Below are positions 50,196 to 58,381 of a stretch of DNA of 64,000 nucleotides, in pieces. A model generated the notes under the pieces. The model saw only the letters and a program-made list of their open reading frames with translations, was not told where the DNA came from and searched no databases. Each line of letters opens with the position of its first letter. The first letter of the stretch is position 1. The stretch covers positions 378,818 to 442,817 of the forward strand of contig CAJTYV010000001.1 in the NCBI GenBank assembly GCA_910584195.1. The letters run 5' to 3'. The stretch is from an uncultured Ruminococcus sp. (lineage in GTDB: Bacteria; Bacillota; Clostridia; Oscillospirales; Ruminococcaceae). The translations under genes were made by a program, and so were the position numbers.

Positions 50196-51320
50196 ATGTC
50201 AAGACGTGGAGAAAACATATTCAAGCGAAAGGACGGACGCTGGGAAGGGCGCTATAAATCGGGACTCAACGAAAAAGGAAAGACAAAATACTCATCGGTT
50301 TACGCTCGTACATACCGCGAATGTTCACAGAAACTGCAAGAGGCAAGGAGAAGGACCTGTGTTAACAGAAGTTCGATGACTTTTGAACAGCTCTTTGAGC
50401 ATTGGCTTGAAAGCAGGAAAAATATCATTAAAAAATCTACCTATGTGAACTATGTATCACTCTATGAAACGCATATCCGACCTGAATTTGCAGCGTTCAA
50501 GCCCGATAAAATTACGGTTTTCATGATCAATCAATACATCTCGAAACTGCTTGAATCGGGTGGAACACGTGTTTCAGGACTTTCCTCCAATACTGTTAAG
50601 GAAATAGTGATCGTTCTGAAATCTGTTTTCAAATACGGCGAAATTACGCTTAATATTTCAAATCCGGTTAAAAATATTTCACTCCCCAAAACAGAATTTA
50701 AGGAAGTTGAAACTTTCAGCAAAGCAGAAATGGAACGTATCAGAAATTACGCTATAACCGGAAATGTATCGGATTTAGGGATACTTCTTTGCCTGTATAC
50801 GGGTATGCGAATCGGCGAGGTTTGCGCCTTGAAATGGTCTGATATCGACATGGACAATCAGCTTATTTCGGTGAGTAAAACTTTGTATCGAATAAAAAAT
50901 CCTGCCGGAAATGATTCCAAAACGATCATTGTGATAGATGCTCCAAAAAGCAGGAAATCAATCCGAAAAATTCCTGTTCCGCCTTTTATGATTCAGCGGT
51001 TAATGGAATTTAAGGAAAAGTGCAAGTCTGAAAATTATTTTCTGACCTGTTCCGATAGGTACATTGAGCCGAGAACTTATCGTGAACGTTATAAGAATTT
51101 TCTTAAAACGGCGGATATACCCTACAAAAATTTTCACGTTCTTCGCCACACTTTCGCTACGGAATGTATTCGCTGCGGAATCGATGTTAAAACTGTAAGC
51201 GAACTGCTTGGGCATTCCAATGTGAAAATTACTTTTAACGTATACAGTCATGCTGACGATTCTGCAAAGAAATCTAAAGAGGAAAATAAAAGAGAAAACA
51301 GACGCTCTTGTCGATTTTGA
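50196..51320 (+). CDS. Tyrosine recombinase/integrase, Tn916-like
   Basis: The 374-residue integrase is complete. An N-terminal arm-binding domain (MSRRGENIFKRKDGRWEGRYKSG) is followed by a core-binding domain (60-165) and the catalytic domain with TGMRIGEVCAL (Arg), HVLRHTFATECI (His-x-x-Arg), GHSNVKITFNVYSHA (His, Tyr). It resembles integrases of Tn916-type elements and prophages. No excisionase or transfer genes are adjacent, so it may be the remaining part of an element or a solitary integrase. Confidence 0.93.
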   Translation: MSRRGENIFKRKDGRWEGRYKSGLNEKGKTKYSSVYARTYRECSQKLQEARRRTCVNRSSMTFEQLFEHWLESRKNIIKKSTYVNYVSLYETHIRPEFAAFKPDKITVFMINQYISKLLESGGTRVSGLSSNTVKEIVIVLKSVFKYGEITLNISNPVKNISLPKTEFKEVETFSKAEMERIRNYAITGNVSDLGILLCLYTGMRIGEVCALKWSDIDMDNQLISVSKTLYRIKNPAGNDSKTIIVIDAPKSRKSIRKIPVPPFMIQRLMEFKEKCKSENYFLTCSDRYIEPRTYRERYKNFLKTADIPYKNFHVLRHTFATECIRCGIDVKTVSELLGHSNVKITFNVYSHADDSAKKSKEENKRENRRSCRF

Positions 51321-51334
51321 GCGTCTGTTTGTAC
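51296..51334. terminator. Bidirectional terminator
   Basis: AAACAGACGCTC and GAGCGTCTGTTT form a perfect 12-bp stem overlapping the integrase stop. It serves the integrase and the converging ATPase-nuclease gene. Confidence 0.85.
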
Positions 51335-51364
51335 TTTATTCATGCCCGGAAACCCGCACAACTA

Positions 51365-53041
51365 TTATCCACGCTTGACCATACATTGCTTGCCCTTGAA
51401 AGCGATTCCGAATTTCACAATATTCTTGAATCCCTCATATTCGAGATTAACCTCATATTGATTCTGTTCGATCTGTTCAAGAGCAGCATCGCACTGTCCG
51501 TCAAGAGTTTCGCCGTCCTTGACTGTTTTTATCTCTATAATCACGGCTATATCACTCATAAGGACATTTTTGACGATTATATCATTGCGGCCTGTACCGC
51601 TTTCACGATTTGATTCCACAAGAAATTCGTCGGAGTATTCAAGAAGTCCCACAAGGAAACCGTGATAGAAATTCTCATAACCGTCATGATAGCTGATACT
51701 TCTCAGCAGCCAGCGATTGACTTCAAGCTGGAATACGTCCGCATTTCCCTCCAGAACCGCTTTCAACAAAATATTTTTATCAGCCTCACGAATAGATTCG
51801 TCAAACCACTGCCTGAAAGTATTTTCATAAATAGTAATGATCTCGGTGTTCGGAATAACAGCAGTAAAATATGTCTGCATACCTTTTTTGTAAATATCGA
51901 CAGACTTCAGATAACCTGTATGAAGCAGAAAACTCCAGATATATTCAGATTTTACATTCATATTAGCATACGTGATGTCATGATAAAGAGGCTTCTCAAT
52001 ACTTTCGCCGATTATCAATTTTTCAATATCATCTCGTATTTTTTTGTCACTCTTGACTATAAGTTCATGGATGATACTGTTGGAACTGGTATTTACCCAA
52101 TAAGTATCAGGAACATTTTTGTTTCCGAATAAAGAATCCTGAACATATTTCAGCACGCTCCACGGATTATATATTTCAGTTTCACCAAACGTATAACCGT
52201 CATACCAATTCTTTAATGTATCGAAGCAATCAGATATTTCATAATAATCAACGATCTGCCTAACTTCCTGCTCGGTAAAACCAAAATATCTGGAAAAAGC
52301 ATTATCCGTAACAGAATGTACATTCAGATTATTTAATCCTGTAAAAATACTTTCCTTAGAAATACGCAGGCAGCCTGTAAGAACCGCAAATTCAAGGGAA
52401 TCATTGGTTTTCAGAACACTCTCAAAAACAGAACGGATAAGATCGATCATTTTATCATAAAATCCGTTGAAATAGGCATTTTCAAGAGGTACATCATATT
52501 CGTCTATCAGCACTATTACTTTTTTCTCATATGCTTCATACAAGCAGTTTGATAGAAATTTAAGCGCTGTATTATATTCCGAATACTCCCCGCGTCGATT
52601 GCAGATATCCAGAAAATCTTCTCTGTCAGAATCAAATAATTTATCAGAATCAAGAACCGCCCTGTGTCTGCGGAACTCGCTTGAAACTATCTTCTTGAAT
52701 TCAATTAAAGAAAGCTCAAAAGTAGGCTGCTTCATACCTTTAAGCGAAATGCTGATAACAGGGTACTGTCCCATATATTGACAATATTTCTCGCCTGCTT
52801 CTGAGATTTTAAGTCCGTCAAACAAATAAGAATTATCCTCATTAGTTTTTTCAAAATATCGTTTCAGCATACTCATATTCAGAGTTTTGCCAAATCTTCT
52901 TGGACGCGTAAATAAAGTTACCATTGCTGAACTGTCGATAAGTTCTTTTATCATTAAAGTCTTATCTACTAAATAACATTGTCTGTCAATGAGAACCTTG
53001 AAATCCTCGATTCCTATCGGAATAGCCTTACGTTCGTTCAT
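51365..53041 (-). CDS. AAA-ATPase_like / PD-(D/E)XK nuclease protein (copy 2)
   Basis: I start at ATG 53041 (GAGGTGCAGATC before it), giving 558 residues that begin MNERKAIPIGIEDFK exactly as in copy 1. Walker A RPRRFGKT, Walker B VIVLIDEYD and the nuclease core (SGTGRNDIIV then AVIIEIKT) are all present; note Arg-Asn-Asp in place of Arg-Pro-Asp at the nuclease site. Copies 1 and 2 are close relatives along their whole length, so one came from the other by duplication or transfer. Confidence 0.88.
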   Translation of the reverse strand: MNERKAIPIGIEDFKVLIDRQCYLVDKTLMIKELIDSSAMVTLFTRPRRFGKTLNMSMLKRYFEKTNEDNSYLFDGLKISEAGEKYCQYMGQYPVISISLKGMKQPTFELSLIEFKKIVSSEFRRHRAVLDSDKLFDSDREDFLDICNRRGEYSEYNTALKFLSNCLYEAYEKKVIVLIDEYDVPLENAYFNGFYDKMIDLIRSVFESVLKTNDSLEFAVLTGCLRISKESIFTGLNNLNVHSVTDNAFSRYFGFTEQEVRQIVDYYEISDCFDTLKNWYDGYTFGETEIYNPWSVLKYVQDSLFGNKNVPDTYWVNTSSNSIIHELIVKSDKKIRDDIEKLIIGESIEKPLYHDITYANMNVKSEYIWSFLLHTGYLKSVDIYKKGMQTYFTAVIPNTEIITIYENTFRQWFDESIREADKNILLKAVLEGNADVFQLEVNRWLLRSISYHDGYENFYHGFLVGLLEYSDEFLVESNRESGTGRNDIIVKNVLMSDIAVIIEIKTVKDGETLDGQCDAALEQIEQNQYEVNLEYEGFKNIVKFGIAFKGKQCMVKRG

Positions 53042-53076
53042 GATCTGCACCTCGCTTTGCATTTTGCTTTGTAATA

Positions 53077-53105
53077 AGTATATCACAATCGCTGTAATAA
53101 ATCAA
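53077..53105 (-). promoter_or_regulatory. Promoter of ATPase-nuclease copy 2
   Basis: On the - strand TTGATT, 17 bases, TATACT, with the -10 box 35 bases before the ATG. Confidence 0.8.
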
Positions 53106-53227
53106 GGCGTTTCCATGTTTAAGAAAAAACATCGGGCGGTTATTGTGCGGTATTGCCTTAAAGAAACGACGATAGTTTTTCGACCTAAAATCTCATATTA
53201 GGAAAAATCTTAGGAAATTAAAACAAA

Positions 53228-53263
53228 AGGCATTCCCAATCACTTGGAAATGCCTATTTTTTG
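53228..53263. terminator. Bidirectional terminator
   Basis: AGGCATTCC and GGAAATGCCT pair across CAATCACTT, with T-runs on both strands. On the - strand it would end the transcript of ATPase-nuclease copy 3. Confidence 0.7.
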
Positions 53264-53331
53264 TAACTGTGCCACCAAAAAGATGACATCAGTTTATCCC
53301 GATTCTTCGGCTATTTCAAGAAATTTTTTCT

Positions 53332-54900
53332 TTACTTGATAATTTTTTCGATCTTACAAGTATGGCGTTTATTGTCTTTGTCATAGTTGATTCCGACAAG
53401 CAAAATTTCTCCCGAATAATCTTTCAGGCAATCAGTATATTGTTTTTTCTTGATCTGCTCTATTGCACCTTCGGCTGATTGGTCGTATTTGAGTTCCACA
53501 ATCATTGCAGGATTACTGTTATTTTTTCTTGGTTTGAAAACCAAATCTGCATAGCCTTTTCCGGCAGGAAGCTCACGGTCGATCGTGTACGTTTTTCTTG
53601 CGGAATAATAGGCAAGCGAAATAACGCAGGACAGCGAATTCTCATCGTTATATTTTAGAATCGAAGTATTTTCGCTGTGGGCTTTATCTATTAATTCAGC
53701 AACTTTTTCCTCATTGAAATTTAATGTTGCTTTCAGAAGTTCGTCTGATGATCTCAGCGAATCAGCAACTTCCGACCAACCCATTACTTTTATTGTACTT
53801 GCAAACTGTTCTGAAATTTCATAATTGGGAATCGAAACTTCCTTAGTATAAAAATCATATGTCAGATATCCGAGATGAATCAAAAGCGTCAGAACATCAT
53901 CCTTTGTTACAAATGTGACCATATCATTTGTAAACGTTGTCGTATCTATTACAATTTTTTCTCCTGCAAGAAGTTCAATTATAGTATCTTTTAATCCGTC
54001 AAAATTCATCTCAATATAGATTTTCAACGCTTCATAAGTCTCTGTTGAAGTCCAGTAATTATTGAATTGTCCACGAAGTATTGATTCTACAACCGACTTC
54101 GGATTATAAATTGAAATTTCATTTAGATTATAACCATCATACCATCGTTTCATTTCAGAAAACGACTTATCATATTTTAGGCAAAGCTCCTTAACTTCAC
54201 TTTCAGTAAAACCGGTAAACTCTGATATCGGTTCAGCGTCAGTCATTGAATATTCGTAAAATGCGTTTATTGCAGAATGGCCACCATATTTTTTTATAGG
54301 CAGGATTCCGGTCATATAAACAAGTGCAGGATAGCTTTGGTTTTTAAAAAGAGCAGATAAAAACTTCAAATAAATTTCTTGTGCCTTGATGTCATTTTTC
54401 TTATCTCTCAAAACACAGTCCCATTCATCAATTATGAAAACAAACGGCACTTGATATTTTTCAAAAACATCTTTCAGCGAACGCATTAATTTTGTTTTAT
54501 CATAATATCTAACATCAGGAAACTCTTCCACAATCTCAAACATGATTTCCTTTTGCAAATTAGTAAGCATTTCCGTTGTATCGTCATATTCGCTGAAGAA
54601 ATCCATCATATTAATGCGGATAACGTTATATTTATTCAAATGCTTCTCAAACGATTCAGAGCTTGCAATTTTCAGTCGGCTGAACATTTCTCCTGAATTG
54701 CATTCTCTGCTGTAATAAGCTGTCAGCATATTGGCAGCCATTGATTTACCGAATCTTCTCGGACGGCTGACGCAAATAAATTTCTGTTCTGTATAAATAA
54801 CACTGTTGGCATATTCGATCAGCATACTTTTGTCAACATATATTTTTGAGTTTAAGACCTGCTGAAAATCAATGTTTCCGGGATTCAAATAAATACCCAT
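53332..54900 (-). CDS. AAA-ATPase_like / PD-(D/E)XK nuclease protein (copy 3, divergent)
   Basis: ATG 54900 follows GGAGGTGCGGTTT and gives 522 residues. Family features: KIYVDKSMLIEY, Walker A SRPRRFGKS at 45-53, Walker B FVFIIDEWD near 150, the AAA-like TGFTESEVKELC segment near 220, and a nuclease core GKGYADLVF then MIVELKYD near 465-490. It differs clearly from copies 1 and 2 in sequence but has the same architecture and promoter layout. The role is unknown. Confidence 0.87.
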   Translation of the reverse strand: MGIYLNPGNIDFQQVLNSKIYVDKSMLIEYANSVIYTEQKFICVSRPRRFGKSMAANMLTAYYSRECNSGEMFSRLKIASSESFEKHLNKYNVIRINMMDFFSEYDDTTEMLTNLQKEIMFEIVEEFPDVRYYDKTKLMRSLKDVFEKYQVPFVFIIDEWDCVLRDKKNDIKAQEIYLKFLSALFKNQSYPALVYMTGILPIKKYGGHSAINAFYEYSMTDAEPISEFTGFTESEVKELCLKYDKSFSEMKRWYDGYNLNEISIYNPKSVVESILRGQFNNYWTSTETYEALKIYIEMNFDGLKDTIIELLAGEKIVIDTTTFTNDMVTFVTKDDVLTLLIHLGYLTYDFYTKEVSIPNYEISEQFASTIKVMGWSEVADSLRSSDELLKATLNFNEEKVAELIDKAHSENTSILKYNDENSLSCVISLAYYSARKTYTIDRELPAGKGYADLVFKPRKNNSNPAMIVELKYDQSAEGAIEQIKKKQYTDCLKDYSGEILLVGINYDKDNKRHTCKIEKIIK

Positions 54901-54929
54901 AAACCGCACCTCCGATCCTCTCTGATATA

Positions 54930-54958
54930 AGTATATCATTTTTTTGCACAAAAATCAA
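54930..54958 (-). promoter_or_regulatory. Promoter of ATPase-nuclease copy 3
   Basis: On the - strand TTGATT, 17 bases, TATACT, with the -10 box 29 bases before the ATG. Confidence 0.8.
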
Positions 54959-54974
54959 GTACAACATACAAATT

Positions 54975-55250
54975 TTATTCGGACTTCCCGCTAAATTCGT
55001 CAAGCATCCTCTGATACTCCTTTTCCTCGCTGTCGATGTAATCCTTGGCAAACTGTTCTGCTTCTTCGATGCTGTTTTTGAGCAATTCAAAATCAACCGC
55101 AACCGTAAACACATCGATCTCCACCTTTTCAGATTCATCCGAAAAAACTTCAATAGTGAATCCCTCACAGGCAACAATTTCGCCGTTCTTATCTTCTCTC
55201 GAAAGTTTTTTAACAGGAGTAATTTTCATCCAAAATCCTTTGTATTTCAT
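54975..55250 (-). CDS. 91-residue protein of the amidoligase operon
   Basis: A 91-residue acidic protein, last gene of a three-gene operon. Residues 1-50 look beta-rich (KGFWMKITPVKKLS, EIVACEGFTIEVFSDESEKVEIDVFTVAVD). The rest is a highly charged helix (LKNSIEEAEQFAKDYIDSEEKEY) ending in EFSGKSE. I do not recognise the family. Its close linkage (12-bp gaps) with an amidoligase and a gamma-glutamylcyclotransferase makes it a candidate partner or substrate, which is speculation. Confidence 0.65.
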   Translation of the reverse strand: MKYKGFWMKITPVKKLSREDKNGEIVACEGFTIEVFSDESEKVEIDVFTVAVDFELLKNSIEEAEQFAKDYIDSEEKEYQRMLDEFSGKSE

Positions 55251-55262
55251 ACAGTCACGCTC

Positions 55263-55751
55263 CTAAAATTTTAACTGAAGATCATCGTCTAAATAATAAT
55301 CTTCATTGATTTCTTCCATTACTTGTTCCTGCTGCAGTGAATTTTCAAGAGCCATTTCCAGATAGGATTCATCCAATCCGTTCTCTCGGTAGCCCTGTAA
55401 AATTGTGTTGTAATACTGCGGACTTGGCGGAGAAATCGTTCCGCGATTCATCAGATATGCCATACCTTTATATGTTTTTCCGTTCATTTCAAAGGGCATT
55501 TTTTCCTGTCTGTAGAAACTCGGAAATCCCTCGTACTTATTTAAAACAGGTAAATCCCTGTCGTCAAGCTCCCAGATCAGAACGGGAACGCTTGCATTTT
55601 CTTTTGGAACTATAGTGGCAACGCTTCTGAATTCCAACTCATATCCCTTGATCTCGGACGTTCCCACAACCCTTGAATGGGGACATCGGTACGCCATCTG
55701 TTCCAGATTGATATTGCTGCCATATGCGATATATAGCTGTTTTTTACTCAT
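55263..55751 (-). CDS. Gamma-glutamylcyclotransferase-like protein
   Basis: The 162-residue protein has the AIG2/GGCT fold signature: LYIAYGSNINLEQM at the N-terminus, the catalytic Glu in LPVLNKYEGFPSFY near 70-83, and GMAYLM near 97. GGCT enzymes release amino acids from gamma-glutamyl amides as pyroglutamate. The gene lies 12 bp after the amidoligase gene. Pairing of an amide-forming and a gamma-glutamyl-removing enzyme has been noted for amidoligase systems in earlier comparative work (from memory). The C-terminus is acidic. Confidence 0.9.
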   Translation of the reverse strand: MSKKQLYIAYGSNINLEQMAYRCPHSRVVGTSEIKGYELEFRSVATIVPKENASVPVLIWELDDRDLPVLNKYEGFPSFYRQEKMPFEMNGKTYKGMAYLMNRGTISPPSPQYYNTILQGYRENGLDESYLEMALENSLQQEQVMEEINEDYYLDDDLQLKF

Positions 55752-55763
55752 TCTTGACCTCCG

Positions 55764-56846
55764 TTACATACTCATTTCAAATGTTTCTTCCTGTTCCAAA
55801 TCCTCGTCATATTCGCTCACTGTAGGCTCTGAAATTTCATTGGGTACGTTGTCGTTTATCTGCTGAACGTCCCTTACAGGCTCGACACGCTGCTCACAGG
55901 CGGCAATACGCTCTTGTTTTAGTCGTTCCCTCTGCTTAATTGCATCTTCGGGGTGCAGCCATGCAATATTTCCCTCAAGATGTGAAAGAAGATGTTTGCG
56001 ACAGTTTTTAAACTCAGCTCCATTTAATCCTATGCGAATTAGCCAACAACGAAAAGTGTACCGTGGATTCTCACTTTGCGTCACACGGGGACTTGCAGAT
56101 TTCTGCGTCAAAGCCTGATTGCTGACCGCCAGTACCAGTGAAATATACGCCCTCAGCACGCCTGCGTTCAGGCTGCTGTTAAAGGCTCTCACTTCAATAT
56201 TGTTGTCCGTAAACACCGGATGTAAATTCAAACATCTATACCGTGACTGATCATAATGTGAATGATACTCGGCATTATCGCCGTACCACAGCCTTTTGAT
56301 CGTCTGTAGATCCCTTGGTTTTTTCTTGTTTAATTCCTCAAGAAAACGCCTGTCAACCTTTTTACAATAGGTACTTTCACGACCGGATTCGACCTGCAAA
56401 GCCTGATACAACATATCCTCTTTGCTCGCAAAAATGTTCACCAAATTACGCAATTGTTGCGGATCGTAAGGCGCGAAGTCAATATGAATATGGATTCCCG
56501 TTGACTCGTTGCAAACGCCGCCGCTTCGCCGAATGGAGCGCACAACCTCCTGCAAAAGCGCCATATCGCTATACTCCAGAATCGGAGTTACAAGTTCAAC
56601 AGAATGCAGTTTAGATGCCGGTTCTCCATTCTTGGTCGTACAACGAATGCTTGCGTCGGACATGATTTTCCAACGTCTGTCCTGACTGTCATAAACGTCA
56701 TATCGGTCGTAACTTCCACCGAAATAGTCCGGTGAACCGCCTAAAACCTTGCTTATTGCCTTTGCGGCGGCGGCTCTTGTAAGTCCCGTACACTCAACTT
56801 CCACTCCAAATTTTTGTTGCTTGATACCCTCAAAATTTCCCGACAA
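55764..56846 (-). CDS. Amidoligase family enzyme (PF12224-like)
   Basis: The 360-residue protein has glutamine-synthetase-fold amidoligase motifs: FGVEVECTGL near residue 13-22, WKIMSDASIRC near 58, HSVELVTPIL near 80, GIHIHID near 116-122 and VEVRAFN near 218. The active-site acidic and His residues are visible. The tail has a Y.FRC.LIR.G..GAEFK module (about 268-300) shared with the phage protein at 14720. It likely forms amide bonds between an amino acid and a protein or peptide using ATP. Start is TTG with GGGAG upstream. Confidence 0.88.
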   Translation of the reverse strand: MSGNFEGIKQQKFGVEVECTGLTRAAAAKAISKVLGGSPDYFGGSYDRYDVYDSQDRRWKIMSDASIRCTTKNGEPASKLHSVELVTPILEYSDMALLQEVVRSIRRSGGVCNESTGIHIHIDFAPYDPQQLRNLVNIFASKEDMLYQALQVESGRESTYCKKVDRRFLEELNKKKPRDLQTIKRLWYGDNAEYHSHYDQSRYRCLNLHPVFTDNNIEVRAFNSSLNAGVLRAYISLVLAVSNQALTQKSASPRVTQSENPRYTFRCWLIRIGLNGAEFKNCRKHLLSHLEGNIAWLHPEDAIKQRERLKQERIAACEQRVEPVRDVQQINDNVPNEISEPTVSEYDEDLEQEETFEMSM

Positions 56847-56863
56847 ATTATCATCTCCCTCAC

Positions 56864-56905
56864 AAAAAACAGCCTGTAAAATTTAATTTACAAGCTGCGT
56901 TTTTT
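56864..56905. terminator. Terminator after the truncated recombinase
   Basis: CAGCcTGTAAA and TTTACAaGCTG pair around ATTTAA; T-runs on both strands make it bidirectional. On the - strand it ends the recombinase transcript before the amidoligase operon. Confidence 0.75.
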
Positions 56906-56906
56906 A

Positions 56907-58250
56907 TTATTCAACTTCGGTTTTCACTTCGTATCCACCCTTAAAAATCACCAGTATTTCGGTCTTATCAAGAACTTTTACGCACTCAATCAATTTACGG
57001 ATAAGCACGTTATCGAACGTTTCCAATTCGAATTTTTCACGTTCTATCATATCCATGATTTTGTCAAGCTTTGCCTGAGTTTCAGCGGAAGTTTTATTCT
57101 GCGATTTAAGGATTTCCAGCCGTTCGCTAAGCTGCTGTTCCTCGCTATATAGCTTCTCAAACTCGCTGTCAAGCTTGTCCTCGTCGCAGCCGCCTGAAGC
57201 GATCAAATTAACAAGATCATTTCTTGCTCTGTCAATTTCTTTCAGCCTGTTCTCAATACTAATAATTTCTTCCTGACCCTGACATTCAAGCACTGTTCCG
57301 ATATTTGCTTTTAAAATTCTAGCAATGTCGTTACGGCAGGAGTAATAATTATTTATTGCATGAATTATGGCTTTATGAAGCTGTTCTTCCTTAATTGTAG
57401 GCGATTCGGGACAGTACTTTTTTCCATGCTCCAAACGGCTGATACACCGCCATACGATCTGCTTTTTGCCTCTCGAAGACCACGTAGTTCTGCGATATGG
57501 AGTGCCGCAGTAACCGCATATCAGCAGCTCCGTCAGCGCATATTTACTGGAATATTTACCTTGTTCAGTTGTTGTTTTATCGCTTATTTTACGCTTGGAA
57601 CTGCGCCTTGCAAGCTCCTGCTGAACCCTATTATAAGTGTCACGGTCGACTATAGGATCATGGTGGTCAGTAACAAGGAACATAGGACGTTCACCCTTAT
57701 TCTTCACAACTTTATGAGTAATGCAGTCCAGCGTATATGTCTTTTGCAGAAGCGCATCACCGACATATTTTTCGTTTTTCAAAATGCTGCTGATAAGAGA
57801 TTCATTCCAGATTTTTTTGCCTGTGGCAGTCAAAACGCCCTTGTTTTCGAGAACTTTTTTGATGTTTCTCATGCTGTACCCGTCGAGGAAGAGTTTATAA
57901 ATCATCCTTACTATTTCAGCTTCTTCGGGAACGATCTCCGGCTTACCGTCTGCACCTTTTTTGTATCCCAGGAGATGTTTATACTGGAACGATACCTTGC
58001 CCTCTCGGAAAGCTTTTTCCTTGCCCCAGCTAACATTTTTTGAAATTGATTCAGACTCAGCCTGAGCGAATGAACCGTACAGAGCTATCATAAATTCACT
58101 TGTCATAGTCAGCGTATTTATTGATTCCTTTTCAAAAATCACACCAATTCCAAGGTCTTTAAGCTGCCTTACATATTCAAGGCAATCAACGGTATTTCGG
58201 GCAAATCTTGATATTGACTTTGTAATTACAAGATCTATCTTCCCACCGTC
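56907..58250 (-). pseudogene. Serine recombinase lacking its catalytic N-terminus
   Basis: From about 58250 leftward the - strand reads KIDLVITKSISRFARNTVDCLEYVRQL, SFAQAESESISKNVSWG, a recombinase domain, a zinc ribbon (CGYCGTPYRRT.....WRC) and a C-terminal coiled coil, ending in GGYEVKTEVE. About 60-70 N-terminal residues, including the nucleophile Ser, are missing. The frame continues upstream into unrelated sequence with short repeats. It must be inactive as a recombinase. Confidence 0.88.
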
Positions 58251-58310
58251 TTTGATACAATTTGATTTTATCCCAAACCTTTTGATTTTGCCATACTTTT
58301 TGATTTTGCC
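58250..58310. repeat. Short imperfect tandem repeat
   Basis: TTTGATTTTATCCCAAACC, TTTTGATTTTGCCATAC and TTTTTGATTTTGCCTTGC are three tandem 17-19-base units. They sit at the break point of the truncated recombinase and may have arisen in the event that cut it. Confidence 0.5.
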
Positions 58311-58343
58311 TTGCGGGGGAGGGTTCAAATTGAAAATGGCAGT

Positions 58344-58376
58344 AAAAAACTGCGGCAGGCAATACCGCAGTTTTTT
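58344..58376. terminator. Terminator hairpin at the intron insertion site
   Basis: AAAAAACTGCGG and CCGCAGTTTTTT form a perfect 12-bp stem around CAGGCAATA. The group II intron begins six bases after its T-run, the usual target for class C introns. Confidence 0.9.
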
Positions 58377-58381
58377 CTATG

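Noticed and set aside
57360..58043. 227-codon + strand frame
   Set aside because: Antisense to the truncated recombinase; no ribosome site or recognisable domain.
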